Assembly: GCA_903772945.1 (NCBI GenBank)
Contig: CAICTM010001562.1
Span: 1-26,759 of the forward strand
Reading direction: 5' to 3'
DNA from: Seminavis robusta
Taxonomy: Eukaryota > Bacillariophyta > Bacillariophyceae > Naviculales > Naviculaceae
DNA length: 26,759 nucleotides
Part shown: positions 9,232 to 16,983 of the stretch, in pieces
Layout of the letters: each line of letters starts with the position of its first letter
Position numbering within the stretch: the stretch's first letter is position 1
Notes under the pieces: model-generated
What the model was told of the DNA's origin: nothing
The model's database searches: none
The model's input: the letters and a program-made list of their open reading frames with translations, nothing else
Program-made: the position numbers and the translations under genes

Positions 9232-11424
9232 TTAGCACATGGCGCTGGACGGATCATCGTCCGAGTCTTCTTCATACACCACCGGAGCAGGAGCCGATTG
9301 CCCACGGGCGCTTCGACTCGGAGCTTCACTCACGAGGGTGGTATCTTGGGTGAGGTCATCGGGAAAGTCTTCTTGGTCTCCTCCCACCCATGCCGGTGGA
9401 TCTTCAGGCGGTGGGGGTGGCACACTACCACCTGCGGCCGGTGGCGCACCCGGTGGCGGAGGTGGTGGTGGAACTCCCTGAAGACGACTGGCACTGGTCA
9501 TGGCAACGACATTGAGTCCACCGCTCTTTTCCCAGTTCTCGGATTCTCCCAAATCCTCGGGAATGTGCAAGAGACGCCGGTTGGTACGACGACGCGCCGC
9601 CGCTACAGCCTTTTGATAGGCGATATCTTGACTGTCAATGGGCTCGCCATCATCATCCGTTTCTTCCTTCATGAGTCCATCTTGTTCCAAGAGGGCCTGT
9701 TCGGCGTCACGCTTTTCCCGCTCCCCCTGAATGGTTTCCATGGGATGCGCGCACCAGCAAGGACAGACCTTGTTCATCATGACCTTCTTTTGGTAGTCCA
9801 AGTAGAATTCCTTGACTTCGGCAGCTCTCGCACACTGCTGGGGCTTGGCATCACGACCATTGAGCATATCAATGGCTTCGGGGTATTCGTGTACCAACTT
9901 GTCGACGACTTCGATTTGGGCGTACTTGCCACGACTGGCCATGTGCAAGGGGAGACTTCCATTAATAGTGGTCGCCATGAGGCCTTCGGGATAGACCTTC
10001 AAGAGGAGCTCGAGTACTTCCAATTTGGGACGGAATGGTTTTCCTTCGCATGCCACATGCAACGGCGTCAATCCCTTGCGATCGGGTTCCAAGACACAGT
10101 AGGGATGCGCATCGATAATGGCTTCGACACATTCGACGGGCAAACGATTGACCACGGCCAAATGCAAGGGATTGCGTCCATCCGCTTTCGTGGGATGCTT
10201 CATGGCTTGGGGATAGTGATCCAACAACAAGTTGATAATCTCGATAGGCGCCTGTTTGGTACACGCATGATGCAAGGGCGTCAAACTCTTGTTGTCACTA
10301 ATCATGCGAATCTGCGAATACTTTTCAATCATCATGCGGGCGACGAGAATACTGGAATTCTTTTCACTTGCATAATGCACGGGCGTGCATCCCATCTTGT
10401 CCATTTTGGTGACGGCCTTGGGGTACTTATCCACTAAAATCTGAATGAGTTTCAGATTGGCCTTGCCACCCTTGCAGGCAATATGGAGTGGCAACAATCG
10501 ATTGTTGTCTCCCGTCTTGATTCCTTCGGGGTACTGTTCGAGTAAGAAATTGATAATCTCGAGGGGCGCGCCATTGCGACACGCGGCATGGAGTGGCAAA
10601 TTGCCCCCCTTGTCGGTATCAAAGATCGCTTCGGTGTGTTCCTTGAAAACGTACTCGACAATTTCAAAGGTGGCGCCGTCGGCCGCGGCACGGTAGAGCG
10701 GCAAGCGTCCCCAGGAATCCTTCATGGAGAGCGCTTCCGGATGATGATCGACGAGCATCTTGATGGTTTCGAGGGACGCGCCGTTGGAAATGGCAATGGC
10801 GACGTGGGTCTTTCCAAAACTACGCGCTTTACTAGCCGCGACGGGATGCTGTTCAATCAACCACTCAATCGTATCAATGGGCGACTTGTTCTCACAGGCA
10901 ATTTCGAGTGGCATGACACCTCTCATTTCCGTCTTTTTCTTCATGGCACCGGGATACTCTTCATAGATCATTTCGAGCAATTCAATGTCCCGCTTGTACG
11001 CGACGGCAATATGAAAGGGCAAACGTCCCGTCTTGTCGGTTTCTTCACAGGCTTCACTGTAGTGATCCAACAACATTTGAATGACTTCCATGGGCGCATC
11101 AAACTGAATGGCGACGTGGAGTGGCAATTTGCCATTGTCGGGATTCTTGGTCTTGACGGCTTTGGGCCAAGTTCCAATCAAGAACTGGACTACATCGGCA
11201 TCGGCTTGAGTGGCACAGGCAATGTGGAGTGGGTAGTTGCCCTTCAAGTCGCGTTGACGAATCGTCCTCCAGCCGACCAAATGCGACCATTCTTCCATGG
11301 GTTCACTCTCCCAGAGTGCCTTGTGAAGCGGAGGATTCTCCGGGGGTGGCCGCGGGTTGTCCGGGTCTTCCGGGAACGGCCACATGTCGGGATGCGGGAT
11401 TTTCTTCAAAATTTGGGCTGCCAT
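9232..11424 (-). CDS. ankyrin-repeat protein with polyproline and acidic tail
   Basis: This single-exon protein of 730 residues probably acts as a protein-binding scaffold; its partner is unknown. Residues 1-60 are Pro/Trp-rich. About residues 63-560 contain 13 ankyrin-like repeats with the core PLHxA (for example PLHIACATQ, PFHIAVAYK, PLHAACRNG, PVHYASEKN, PLHMASRGK), spaced about 34-38 residues, with the diatom-style ending …YPEA or HPEA in many. A Cys-rich CPCWC patch and a charged helix follow. Then come a basic ARRRTNRR segment, a polyproline run (GVPPPPPPPGAPP) and an acidic C-terminus ending DDDPSSAMC. The polyproline part could bind profilin, SH3 or WW domains, by analogy only. There are no membrane spans and no clear targeting peptide. 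The start at 11424 has a suitable CCATGG context. Plus-strand open frames over this gene are antisense artefacts. Confidence 0.92.
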   Translation of the reverse strand: MAAQILKKIPHPDMWPFPEDPDNPRPPPENPPLHKALWESEPMEEWSHLVGWRTIRQRDLKGNYPLHIACATQADADVVQFLIGTWPKAVKTKNPDNGKLPLHVAIQFDAPMEVIQMLLDHYSEACEETDKTGRLPFHIAVAYKRDIELLEMIYEEYPGAMKKKTEMRGVMPLEIACENKSPIDTIEWLIEQHPVAASKARSFGKTHVAIAISNGASLETIKMLVDHHPEALSMKDSWGRLPLYRAAADGATFEIVEYVFKEHTEAIFDTDKGGNLPLHAACRNGAPLEIINFLLEQYPEGIKTGDNNRLLPLHIACKGGKANLKLIQILVDKYPKAVTKMDKMGCTPVHYASEKNSSILVARMMIEKYSQIRMISDNKSLTPLHHACTKQAPIEIINLLLDHYPQAMKHPTKADGRNPLHLAVVNRLPVECVEAIIDAHPYCVLEPDRKGLTPLHVACEGKPFRPKLEVLELLLKVYPEGLMATTINGSLPLHMASRGKYAQIEVVDKLVHEYPEAIDMLNGRDAKPQQCARAAEVKEFYLDYQKKVMMNKVCPCWCAHPMETIQGEREKRDAEQALLEQDGLMKEETDDDGEPIDSQDIAYQKAVAAARRRTNRRLLHIPEDLGESENWEKSGGLNVVAMTSASRLQGVPPPPPPPGAPPAAGGSVPPPPPEDPPAWVGGDQEDFPDDLTQDTTLVSEAPSRSARGQSAPAPVVYEEDSDDDPSSAMC

Positions 11425-12231
11425 GGTTGCTTACTTGTTTGGTTGCTGGGTTCTATCTACTACCGACTACTGACTAGAGCTAGCTAGAAGAGAAGGAGGC
11501 TTTGGAAGAGGATGAATGAATGCAACTGCTTTGTGAATGAATCAATGAAGGAACCGCTGTTAGTAGCTACAACAACAACAAGGCTTGCTCTGCTGAGTGG
11601 TCTTTGTAATGCCAACAAGAGATGGAAGAATACAGGTCTTGGACAATTTGCTTTTCCTTTTGTTGCTGCTCTTGTTGTTGGGGTTGCTTATTGCTGGTGA
11701 GCTGTTCCTTGTTCAAGATGGGATCGGGTGACCTCCAGTACAATCCTACACTCATACATTTTTTGACTGTCCAGGTAGAGACGCTCACAATAATTACCAA
11801 AATAGTCATTACATTCACCACTATTTAACTGTCTGCTACGCCACTGCCAGTTTAATGGTGGCCTGCCGATTTAGTAGGCATCTTGCTCGCAAACCCGTAG
11901 CATTTTAAAAATCCGTGTTGGAATTTTTGGCACGCTACTCGTGATTCTCTGTGACTTGTGACAGTAAGTAGATGACTGGGTCACTTTTGTTCCGCACAAA
12001 ATGACTGCTTCTACATTTATTCAGTGATGTAAGGTTAGAGCTAATTGGTTGTTCAGTGGGCAAATGAATTGGTCCTTCAAGAAGCGACCATGGCCACAGC
12101 TTTTTCTTGGATCTTTGACGGCCGGTCGTCCAAAACAAACGCCATAAGGATCGCCAACCACTGCAACCCATCTGCATCTGTTGGTTCTGAAGTGAAAGAT
12201 TCCACCCATCTGAAGTACCACCAACATCACC
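11425..12231. promoter_or_regulatory. divergent intergenic region, ankyrin gene and mL54
   Basis: These 807 bp separate two genes that point away from each other, so both promoters lie here. Next to the ankyrin start is an AGCTAGCTAG palindrome (11478-11487) like those found ahead of other genes in this window. Otherwise I see AT-rich stretches, a (CAA)n/(TTG)n-rich part near 11565-11690 and short frames with no domain. No RNA gene is apparent. Confidence 0.5.
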
Positions 12232-12618
12232 ATGACACACATTGTTTCCAAGATATCCAGCTGCGTCGCTCGCTTGTCGCTGGTGTCAAGACATCAGCAT
12301 CTGCCCATCATTTCAACTGCTACAAGCACTACCTGCTGTCGAAATTATTCTCGACCAACCACGCCATCCCAAATGCCGCTAGAACCGGGTACTCCGATTC
12401 AGGGAATGGACTTTTTCAAAGACAGTCAAGAACCCATTGTGGCACTCGACCGAAACGAGTATCCCGGATGGGTCAATACGTTGGCGTCGCCACTGCCCAG
12501 TTTGGCAAAGCTGCGTAAAATGCCAGAAGAAGATGCCGATGATAAATTGAAAATGAGATATCTCAAACTCAAACGACGAATGGTCATCAAGGAAAGTAAT
12601 ATAGGGAGGGCAAAATAG
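12232..12618 (+). CDS. mrpl54: mitochondrial large-subunit ribosomal protein mL54
   Basis: This 128-residue nucleus-encoded protein of the mitochondrial ribosome large subunit belongs to the mL54 (yeast MRPL37) family. Residues 1 to about 45 are rich in Ser, Thr, Arg and Cys with almost no acidic residues, as expected for a mitochondrial presequence. The family motif follows: LDRNEYPGWVNTL (about 72-84), then LAKLRKMP and a basic helix MRYLKLKRRMVIKE, ending shortly after. The start has a good context (CACCATGAC), and an upstream longer frame at 12045 is out of phase with the conserved part. No intron is needed. It lies divergently from the ankyrin gene. Identification rests on remembered family motifs, not on a search. 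Confidence 0.8.
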   Translation: MTHIVSKISSCVARLSLVSRHQHLPIISTATSTTCCRNYSRPTTPSQMPLEPGTPIQGMDFFKDSQEPIVALDRNEYPGWVNTLASPLPSLAKLRKMPEEDADDKLKMRYLKLKRRMVIKESNIGRAK

Positions 12619-13422
12619 AAATAGTGGAGAGAAAGGAGTGGTATGGAGTGGAGGAACTTCGAGCATCACATTACTCTGCATCACATTACTCTGCATACAA
12701 CATGTTGACCCATTGACAGCTATCCATCTAGATATTCTAAAAGCCCCAAGGAAAGATCCAGCAATATGCCTGTTCATGGAAGCAAACTAAGCAATAGTTT
12801 AATGAACCGAAATGTCTAGATGCTGGCTTGCTGGCTAAGAGAATGGTTGTCAGTCACCCCAATCCTTGCCATGTTCTTTTGTCGCCCTTCCCAGACCAAG
12901 CATACCGCTATGGATAGTTCTGACCTACTGTCCACTGGCAAGAGTCTGGGTATGTACTCTGTTCACCTGTTGTCTCCATCCGAACCAAAGCGCAGCACCA
13001 GCGTGTCTCCCTTCCCGTAGTACAGTTTCCAAGATGAAGCAAGCAGCCCACCCCAAAAGAAAGCAGGGTCAGCTTCCTTCATGTAGTTGACTCTGCTACC
13101 GGTAGTACTTTCCCCAGATATGACCCTATTGCTGCAAAGTTGTAAGTCAGCTCGTGACAAGCAAAGAACTTGTGTCACAACCACTGGCTCGATATACCGT
13201 GCATTGGTACAGCAGCAGCATCATAAGGGATGCACCGAAAGCAAACCTCAAGATTCCACTGTATATATACCGTACTATACAGGAGCTGATGTGGTGGTCT
13301 CTGTCTTGACCGCAACAATCGTAGGCACATCATCACTTTGCTTCAGCTGGCCTGATCAATAAAGAGAGCTTGCTTCAGGGGGCAGCTTAGCGGGTGGCTG
13401 ATTCGTACAAACCTGCGCCACT
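12619..13422. other. intergenic region downstream of mL54
   Basis: I see no gene that I can support. It contains a 15-bp perfect tandem duplication (12665-12694), a TACCGGTA palindrome (13097-13104) and a TGTATATATACC run near 13260. Open frames are short and overlap each other on both strands without recognisable domains. Confidence 0.5.
12665..12694. repeat. 15-bp perfect tandem duplication
   Basis: ATCACATTACTCTGC occurs twice back to back (12665-12679 and 12680-12694) with no mismatch, in the 3' flank of the mL54 gene. Confidence 0.95.
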
Positions 13423-13827
13423 GGACCTCTGTGGAAACTCGAGTCGTGCAACCGATCGTCTCCTAAATCCTTTTGATCGTCTCCTATTTAAGGGATTTCG
13501 TCTCCTAAAAATAGGAGACGAAACGGATCGTCTCTTAAATCTTTCGTCTCCTCTTGAATCGTCTCCTATTTTCAACGGATCGTCTCCTATTCTCAACGGA
13601 TCGTCTCCTAAGTGTACCATGTAAACTGTATGGTATTGTCTCCTAAATCTTTAGGATCGTCTCCTATTTCGAAATTTTCGTCTCCTAATTGGAATGTCTC
13701 CTACTGAATCGTCTCCTAAATATAGGAGACGATTGCTTTCGTCTATTAAATCCTTTCAATCGTCTCCTATGCCTCGGTGTATCGTCTCCTAAGTATTTTG
13801 CCACGAATGACGTTTCCACAGAGGTCC
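13423..13827. mobile_element. foldback/MITE-like element filled with GTCTCCTA motifs
   Basis: GGACCTCTGTGGAAAC at 13423-13438 is repeated exactly in inverse orientation at 13812-13827. Similarity continues weakly on both sides (GCCACT outside, TCGTG and CAA inside). Everything between is built of one short motif. The size (about 405 bp), inverted ends and lack of coding capacity fit a non-autonomous DNA element or foldback repeat. No target duplication could be confirmed. The open frames on both strands exist only because the motif lacks stop codons. Confidence 0.6.
13454..13793 (+). repeat. array of about 18 ATCGTCTCCTA motifs
   Basis: I count 16 forward copies of (A/T)(T)CGTCTCCTA(A/T) or one-base variants and two inverted copies (TAGGAGACGA near 13510 and 13722), spaced mostly 16-26 bp. 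Spacers are A/T-rich and differ from each other; several share AAATC or AACGG. The core is far better conserved than the spacers. The spacing is too short and irregular for CRISPR. Confidence 0.9.
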
Positions 13828-14949
13828 TGAACAAGTGGCAGGGCCAAATCATCATTTCAACCGGATTTGGTCGCAGGGCCTTCATGTGCTGAACGGCGTT
13901 GGGTTTCCTCCAACGCTGCTGCTTTTTGCCTTCCATGTTGCGGTTGGCCTTGCACCCCCCGCAGAGTGGGAAGCCTTCAAAGCTTTGTCAGCCATACTAG
14001 TATAGGTTCCGTGCAAAATCTTCCGTTTTCCAAATTTTGAGCCGTGGATATATTGTTTTGCACTCAGCCACTGCCTCCCAAGTGGATTGCTTTTGGCACG
14101 GGTGTCTGAAGCCCACGTTTGCTTCTAGGTCGGTCACGAGCGGCCACAGCTAGATCTATTGTTGGCCGCTGCTAGGCGCAGTCGTACTGGTAGTGCCCCA
14201 AGTGCCTCGCAGCAGTACATGTATGAGCAATCCTCAGGTTGTTGGTTTGAGCAGGCCAGCCAGTCAAGTCTGCAAAGGACGCAAGGAATGACTCAGTGTT
14301 TGTTGAGTGTTTAATGACCTTTGCTTTGAGCCATTCCCGTCGCTACAGTACCAGCTGCTAGCTAGCAAGTAGCTAGCTAGAGCCAGGTTCTTACTCGATT
14401 GAGAGACTTGAGGCTTCCTGGCCCTGCTTTTCCCTCCAAGCCAGCAAGTTTTCGCACCACCACACTTTGAGCACCACCACACTTTCGCATTGACCGCGGC
14501 GGGGTCCTCGAAAGAAGCTCTTATGGTACCGGTGCCGTGCCGTATTCGTGGCAGCCTTGGGGCGCGCACAACCAGGTACTAGTACATGAACTTGTTTGAG
14601 ATTGAATGATCTCGTACCTGGTGGTGCACAACCTGATTGCTCGCCCCTGCTCACCAGGATACTCGAAGCCCAATGAACAATAGGTAACCATCTCTTCATG
14701 TCCACCCGCACCGTGCACGTGGACGACTAGATACCCGCATCGTTCTTTCAGAAGCCGACAGTAACAAAGTACCGGTACTGTACCAGGTACCAAAGGTTTC
14801 TAGGGAACCAGCTTGGATAAAACATGGGGCTGGTAGGTGGCTGTGAGGTCTCTGTGGTCAGGCAACCAACCGCTAGCTATCGTAGCTGATAGAGACAAGA
14901 GACAGTGTCGTAGTAGTACCGTAGCCATTGCTAGCTAGCTAAAGAGAGA
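13828..14949. other. intergenic region with palindrome clusters
   Basis: I find no supported gene. Just outside the foldback element the minus strand reads about 35 sensible residues from 13936, possibly the remnant of a disrupted gene. Further on are GTACCGGTAC-type words (14520-14530, 14770-14795), CTAGCTAG palindromes (14357-14380, 14931-14940) and an imperfect duplication of CACCACCACACTTTG near 14455-14485. Confidence 0.45.
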
Positions 14950-15048
14950 ATGGCCAAGTCCAAGAAGGGCAAGAAGGGTGGGAAAAGCCAACAAAAGAAG
15001 AATGACAATCGGCTAAATGGCAACAGCAACAAACACAGTGACATGTAG
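14950..15048 (+). pseudogene. short Lys-rich ORF, likely 5' remnant of a gene
   Basis: ATG at 14950 follows GCTAGCTAGCT and AAAGAGAGA, a promoter/leader texture shared with other genes here. It begins MAKSKKGKKGGKSQQKK, a typical start of eukaryotic proteins with a basic N-terminus, then stops with TAG after 32 codons. Beyond the stop the same frame continues with acidic residues (LEDCRTNDDSS) until TAA. It is probably the truncated head of a dead gene, or a first exon; the rest is not visible. Confidence 0.3.
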
Positions 15049-15300
15049 TTGGAAGACTGCAGGACGAATGACGATTCGAGTCGTGGATAAATCGAAATCT
15101 AATCAATTTTTGAGTATGGCGGCGAACTTTCCAGGGCTACAGGGAAATCACGTAGGCTCTGGAAAGTTGAGAGAGCCAGCCCAATGGATGTGCTGTTCGG
15201 CTGGCAGCACTTGGGGGGCTCCCAGAGCATCCTAGCTCTGATAGAAGCCATTCTTCCCAAAGAGAGCGAGCCATATGGCATGACAATGACATCTCGCAGT

Positions 15301-15366
15301 AACAACCACTACCACTAATGAAGGCAATGGCGTAACAACCACTACCACTAATGAAGGCAATGGCGT
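15301..15366. repeat. 33-bp perfect tandem duplication
   Basis: A 33-bp unit starting AACAACCACTACCACTAATG is present at 15301-15333 and again, without mismatch, at 15334-15366. It lies between the Lys-rich ORF remnant and the Crypton-like unit. Confidence 0.95.
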
Positions 15367-15422
15367 CGCACCCAAGCAATAGTAACAAACAAACACAAAC
15401 ATCACTAATTAACAAACTACTT

Positions 15423-15446
15423 TAGCTAGCTAGCTAGCTAGCTAGT
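15423..15446. repeat. (TAGC)n microsatellite
   Basis: About six TAGC units lie in a row, the longest of several TAGC/CTAG runs in this window. It sits 30 bp beyond the 3' end of the Gln-rich ORF. Confidence 0.95.
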
Positions 15447-16413
15447 AGCAAACTAATAATGTAATGGCTACTAATTACTACCGTCGATGTTGTCTCTGCT
15501 GCTGTTGCTGTTGCTGTCGTTGCAATTTCTGCTGTAGCTGTTGTTGCTTATCTTTCTTCGTTTGATATTTCTGATAGCGCATTCCGAGTGCCACCACCGT
15601 GCCCTTTTGCCTTGATGAAATTGTGCTACCAATTGGTTTCAAGCCAACTTCTATTTCTAACTTCAGCAGCGTCTCCATGCAAGCATGTGCTATCCCGCTC
15701 GCCGCTTCTTTTCTCTTGCTCTTGTCACCAATTCCAGTCGGACTCAAAGCAAGTTTATATTCGTCTGATCCAGCAATCTTAGCCAATCGTAAAGCATGAA
15801 TACACTTTGCCTTGTTTTCTCCTTTCATTGTTGCAGGTATTGGAATTTGGCTGATTGCGTTCCACTTAATTGGAGTTATATCCAAGAGAAGTCGTTCAAG
15901 CAAAATTCCTTTGCATGATGAGGAATTATTCTGTGAGCTTGGCGATTGCGCATCAGAAGTGCATTGACATCTTTTGGTTGATTTTGTGTTGCGCTGTAAT
16001 ATTGGCGCTTGTAGCTGTCGTTGTTGTATTGGTTGCTGCTGCTGTTGCGTTGGTTGTTGCTGCTGCTGTATTGATTGTGGAAGCTGGTTGAACTGAGATC
16101 GTGTAATTTGGGGATTGGCAGGTAGCAGTGGTGATTGTGATATGGGTATTAGTCGTTGTTGCTGCTGTGTTGATTCTGGAAGCTGGCTGAATTGTGATCG
16201 TGCAACTTGGGGATTGGTAGCTAGCATTGATGGTGATTGCGATATAGATAGTGGTGGTGGTGGTGATGGCGGTGGTGCTACTGGCTGTGGTGCTGCAGCG
16301 GGTGCTGGCAATGGCAGTGGCAGTGGTGCTGCAGCGGGTGGCAATGGCAGTGGCAGTGGTGCTGCAACGGGTGGCAATGACACGCGAGTCTGAGCAAATT
16401 GTCTTCTTTGTCG

Positions 16414-16553
16414 TGGTGGGGTTTTGATAAATGACAACTTCTCCTTGTTCTGACTAGCCATTGCTTTCACTGCTTGTTGTTCCTGGTGGGGTTTTGATAA
16501 ATGACAACTTCTCCTTGTTCTGACTAGCCATTGCTTTCACTGCTTGTTGTTCC
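16414..16553. repeat. 70-bp perfect tandem duplication
   Basis: Positions 16414-16483 are repeated exactly at 16484-16553. The unit is not a multiple of three and breaks the minus-strand ORF: both fragments carry the same residues (KAMASQNKEKLSFIKTPP) and then diverge. The absence of any mismatch indicates a recent event or an assembly artefact. Confidence 0.95.
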
Positions 16554-16849
16554 TTTTGAATCGATAGAAGGATTCCTTCAAGTTGTTGTTTTTGCATGCT
16601 AGTTTGCCTTTGCAATGCTAGCGCTTGATTCAGCTCCTTGGTTTGCTTTTCAATTTGAGCTAACTGAGAACCAACTCGATCTAGCATGGTAGCTGTTGCT
16701 ACTTCTTGAGGCATAGCATCAAAATCATTCTCCAAATTAAAGTTGTCTTGGATATGCGTCCTCCAGCCTTCTAGAACAGCCCCAGGATGAACCCATTTGT
16801 CCGAATTGTTTGCATCGAAAAGCTTAGCTCTTTGGGCTGCTTGAAAAAG

Positions 16850-16871
16850 CTTTCTATATACTTTCTATATA
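16850..16871. repeat. 11-bp tandem duplication
   Basis: CTTTCTATATA occurs twice in a row (16850-16860, 16861-16871). On the minus strand it introduces a frame change, with an in-frame TAG in one reading, near the N-terminus of the Gln-rich ORF. Confidence 0.9.
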
Positions 16872-16983
16872 CTTTGTTCGTAACACCAAAGTCATCTACC
16901 AGAGCAGGAATTGACATAATGAGCACTGCTGTCACTGTGCGAAGAAAAGGTCGTAGATGTCCTCCAGATTGAAATTGTGGCAG

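Larger units (their letters stand above)
15478..16917 (-). pseudogene. Crypton-linked Gln/Pro-rich second ORF, broken by two tandem duplications
   Basis: Reading starts at an ATG at 16917, in the same frame as the recombinase gene and 22 codons after its TAG. The parts are: an N-terminal stretch with DDFGV and WVHPGAVLEGWRTH (no recognised domain), a coiled-coil segment (LAQIEKQTKELNQALALQRQ), then alternating Pro/Ala and Gln runs. A conserved-looking C-terminal block (about 15560-15910, with KRKEAASGIAHACMETLLK) and a basic poly-Gln tail follow. An 11-bp duplication (16850-16871) and a 70-bp duplication (16414-16553) each shift the frame, so no continuous product is possible; fragments 16735-16454 and 16470-15478 remain open. 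The total insertion of 81 bp keeps the two ends in phase. Its role is unknown; the basic, Gln-rich form suggests nucleic-acid or protein binding. Confidence 0.6.

Noticed and set aside
9124-11487. Long plus-strand open frames (9124-10437 and 10588-11487) opposite the ankyrin gene
   Set aside because: They mirror the codon periodicity of the ankyrin repeats, show no domain, and the first needs a GTG start. The minus-strand reading has 13 clear repeats.
12045-12518. Longer plus-strand frame starting upstream of mL54
   Set aside because: It is in a different frame from the conserved mL54 motif and its product is His/Ser-rich without a domain.
13454-13793. CRISPR array
   Set aside because: Repeats are only 10-11 bp, spacers are 6-15 bp and variable, some units are inverted, there are no cas genes, and the genome is eukaryotic.
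13387-13936. Open frames on both strands with RRR, GDD or SSP repeats
   Set aside because: They are translations of the GTCTCCTA motif, which lacks stops in most frames; they have no consistent start or homology.
16414-16553. The 70-bp duplication as a 70-nt intron
   Set aside because: A spliceable duplicate would need AG directly followed by GT within the unit on the minus strand; no AGGT is present.
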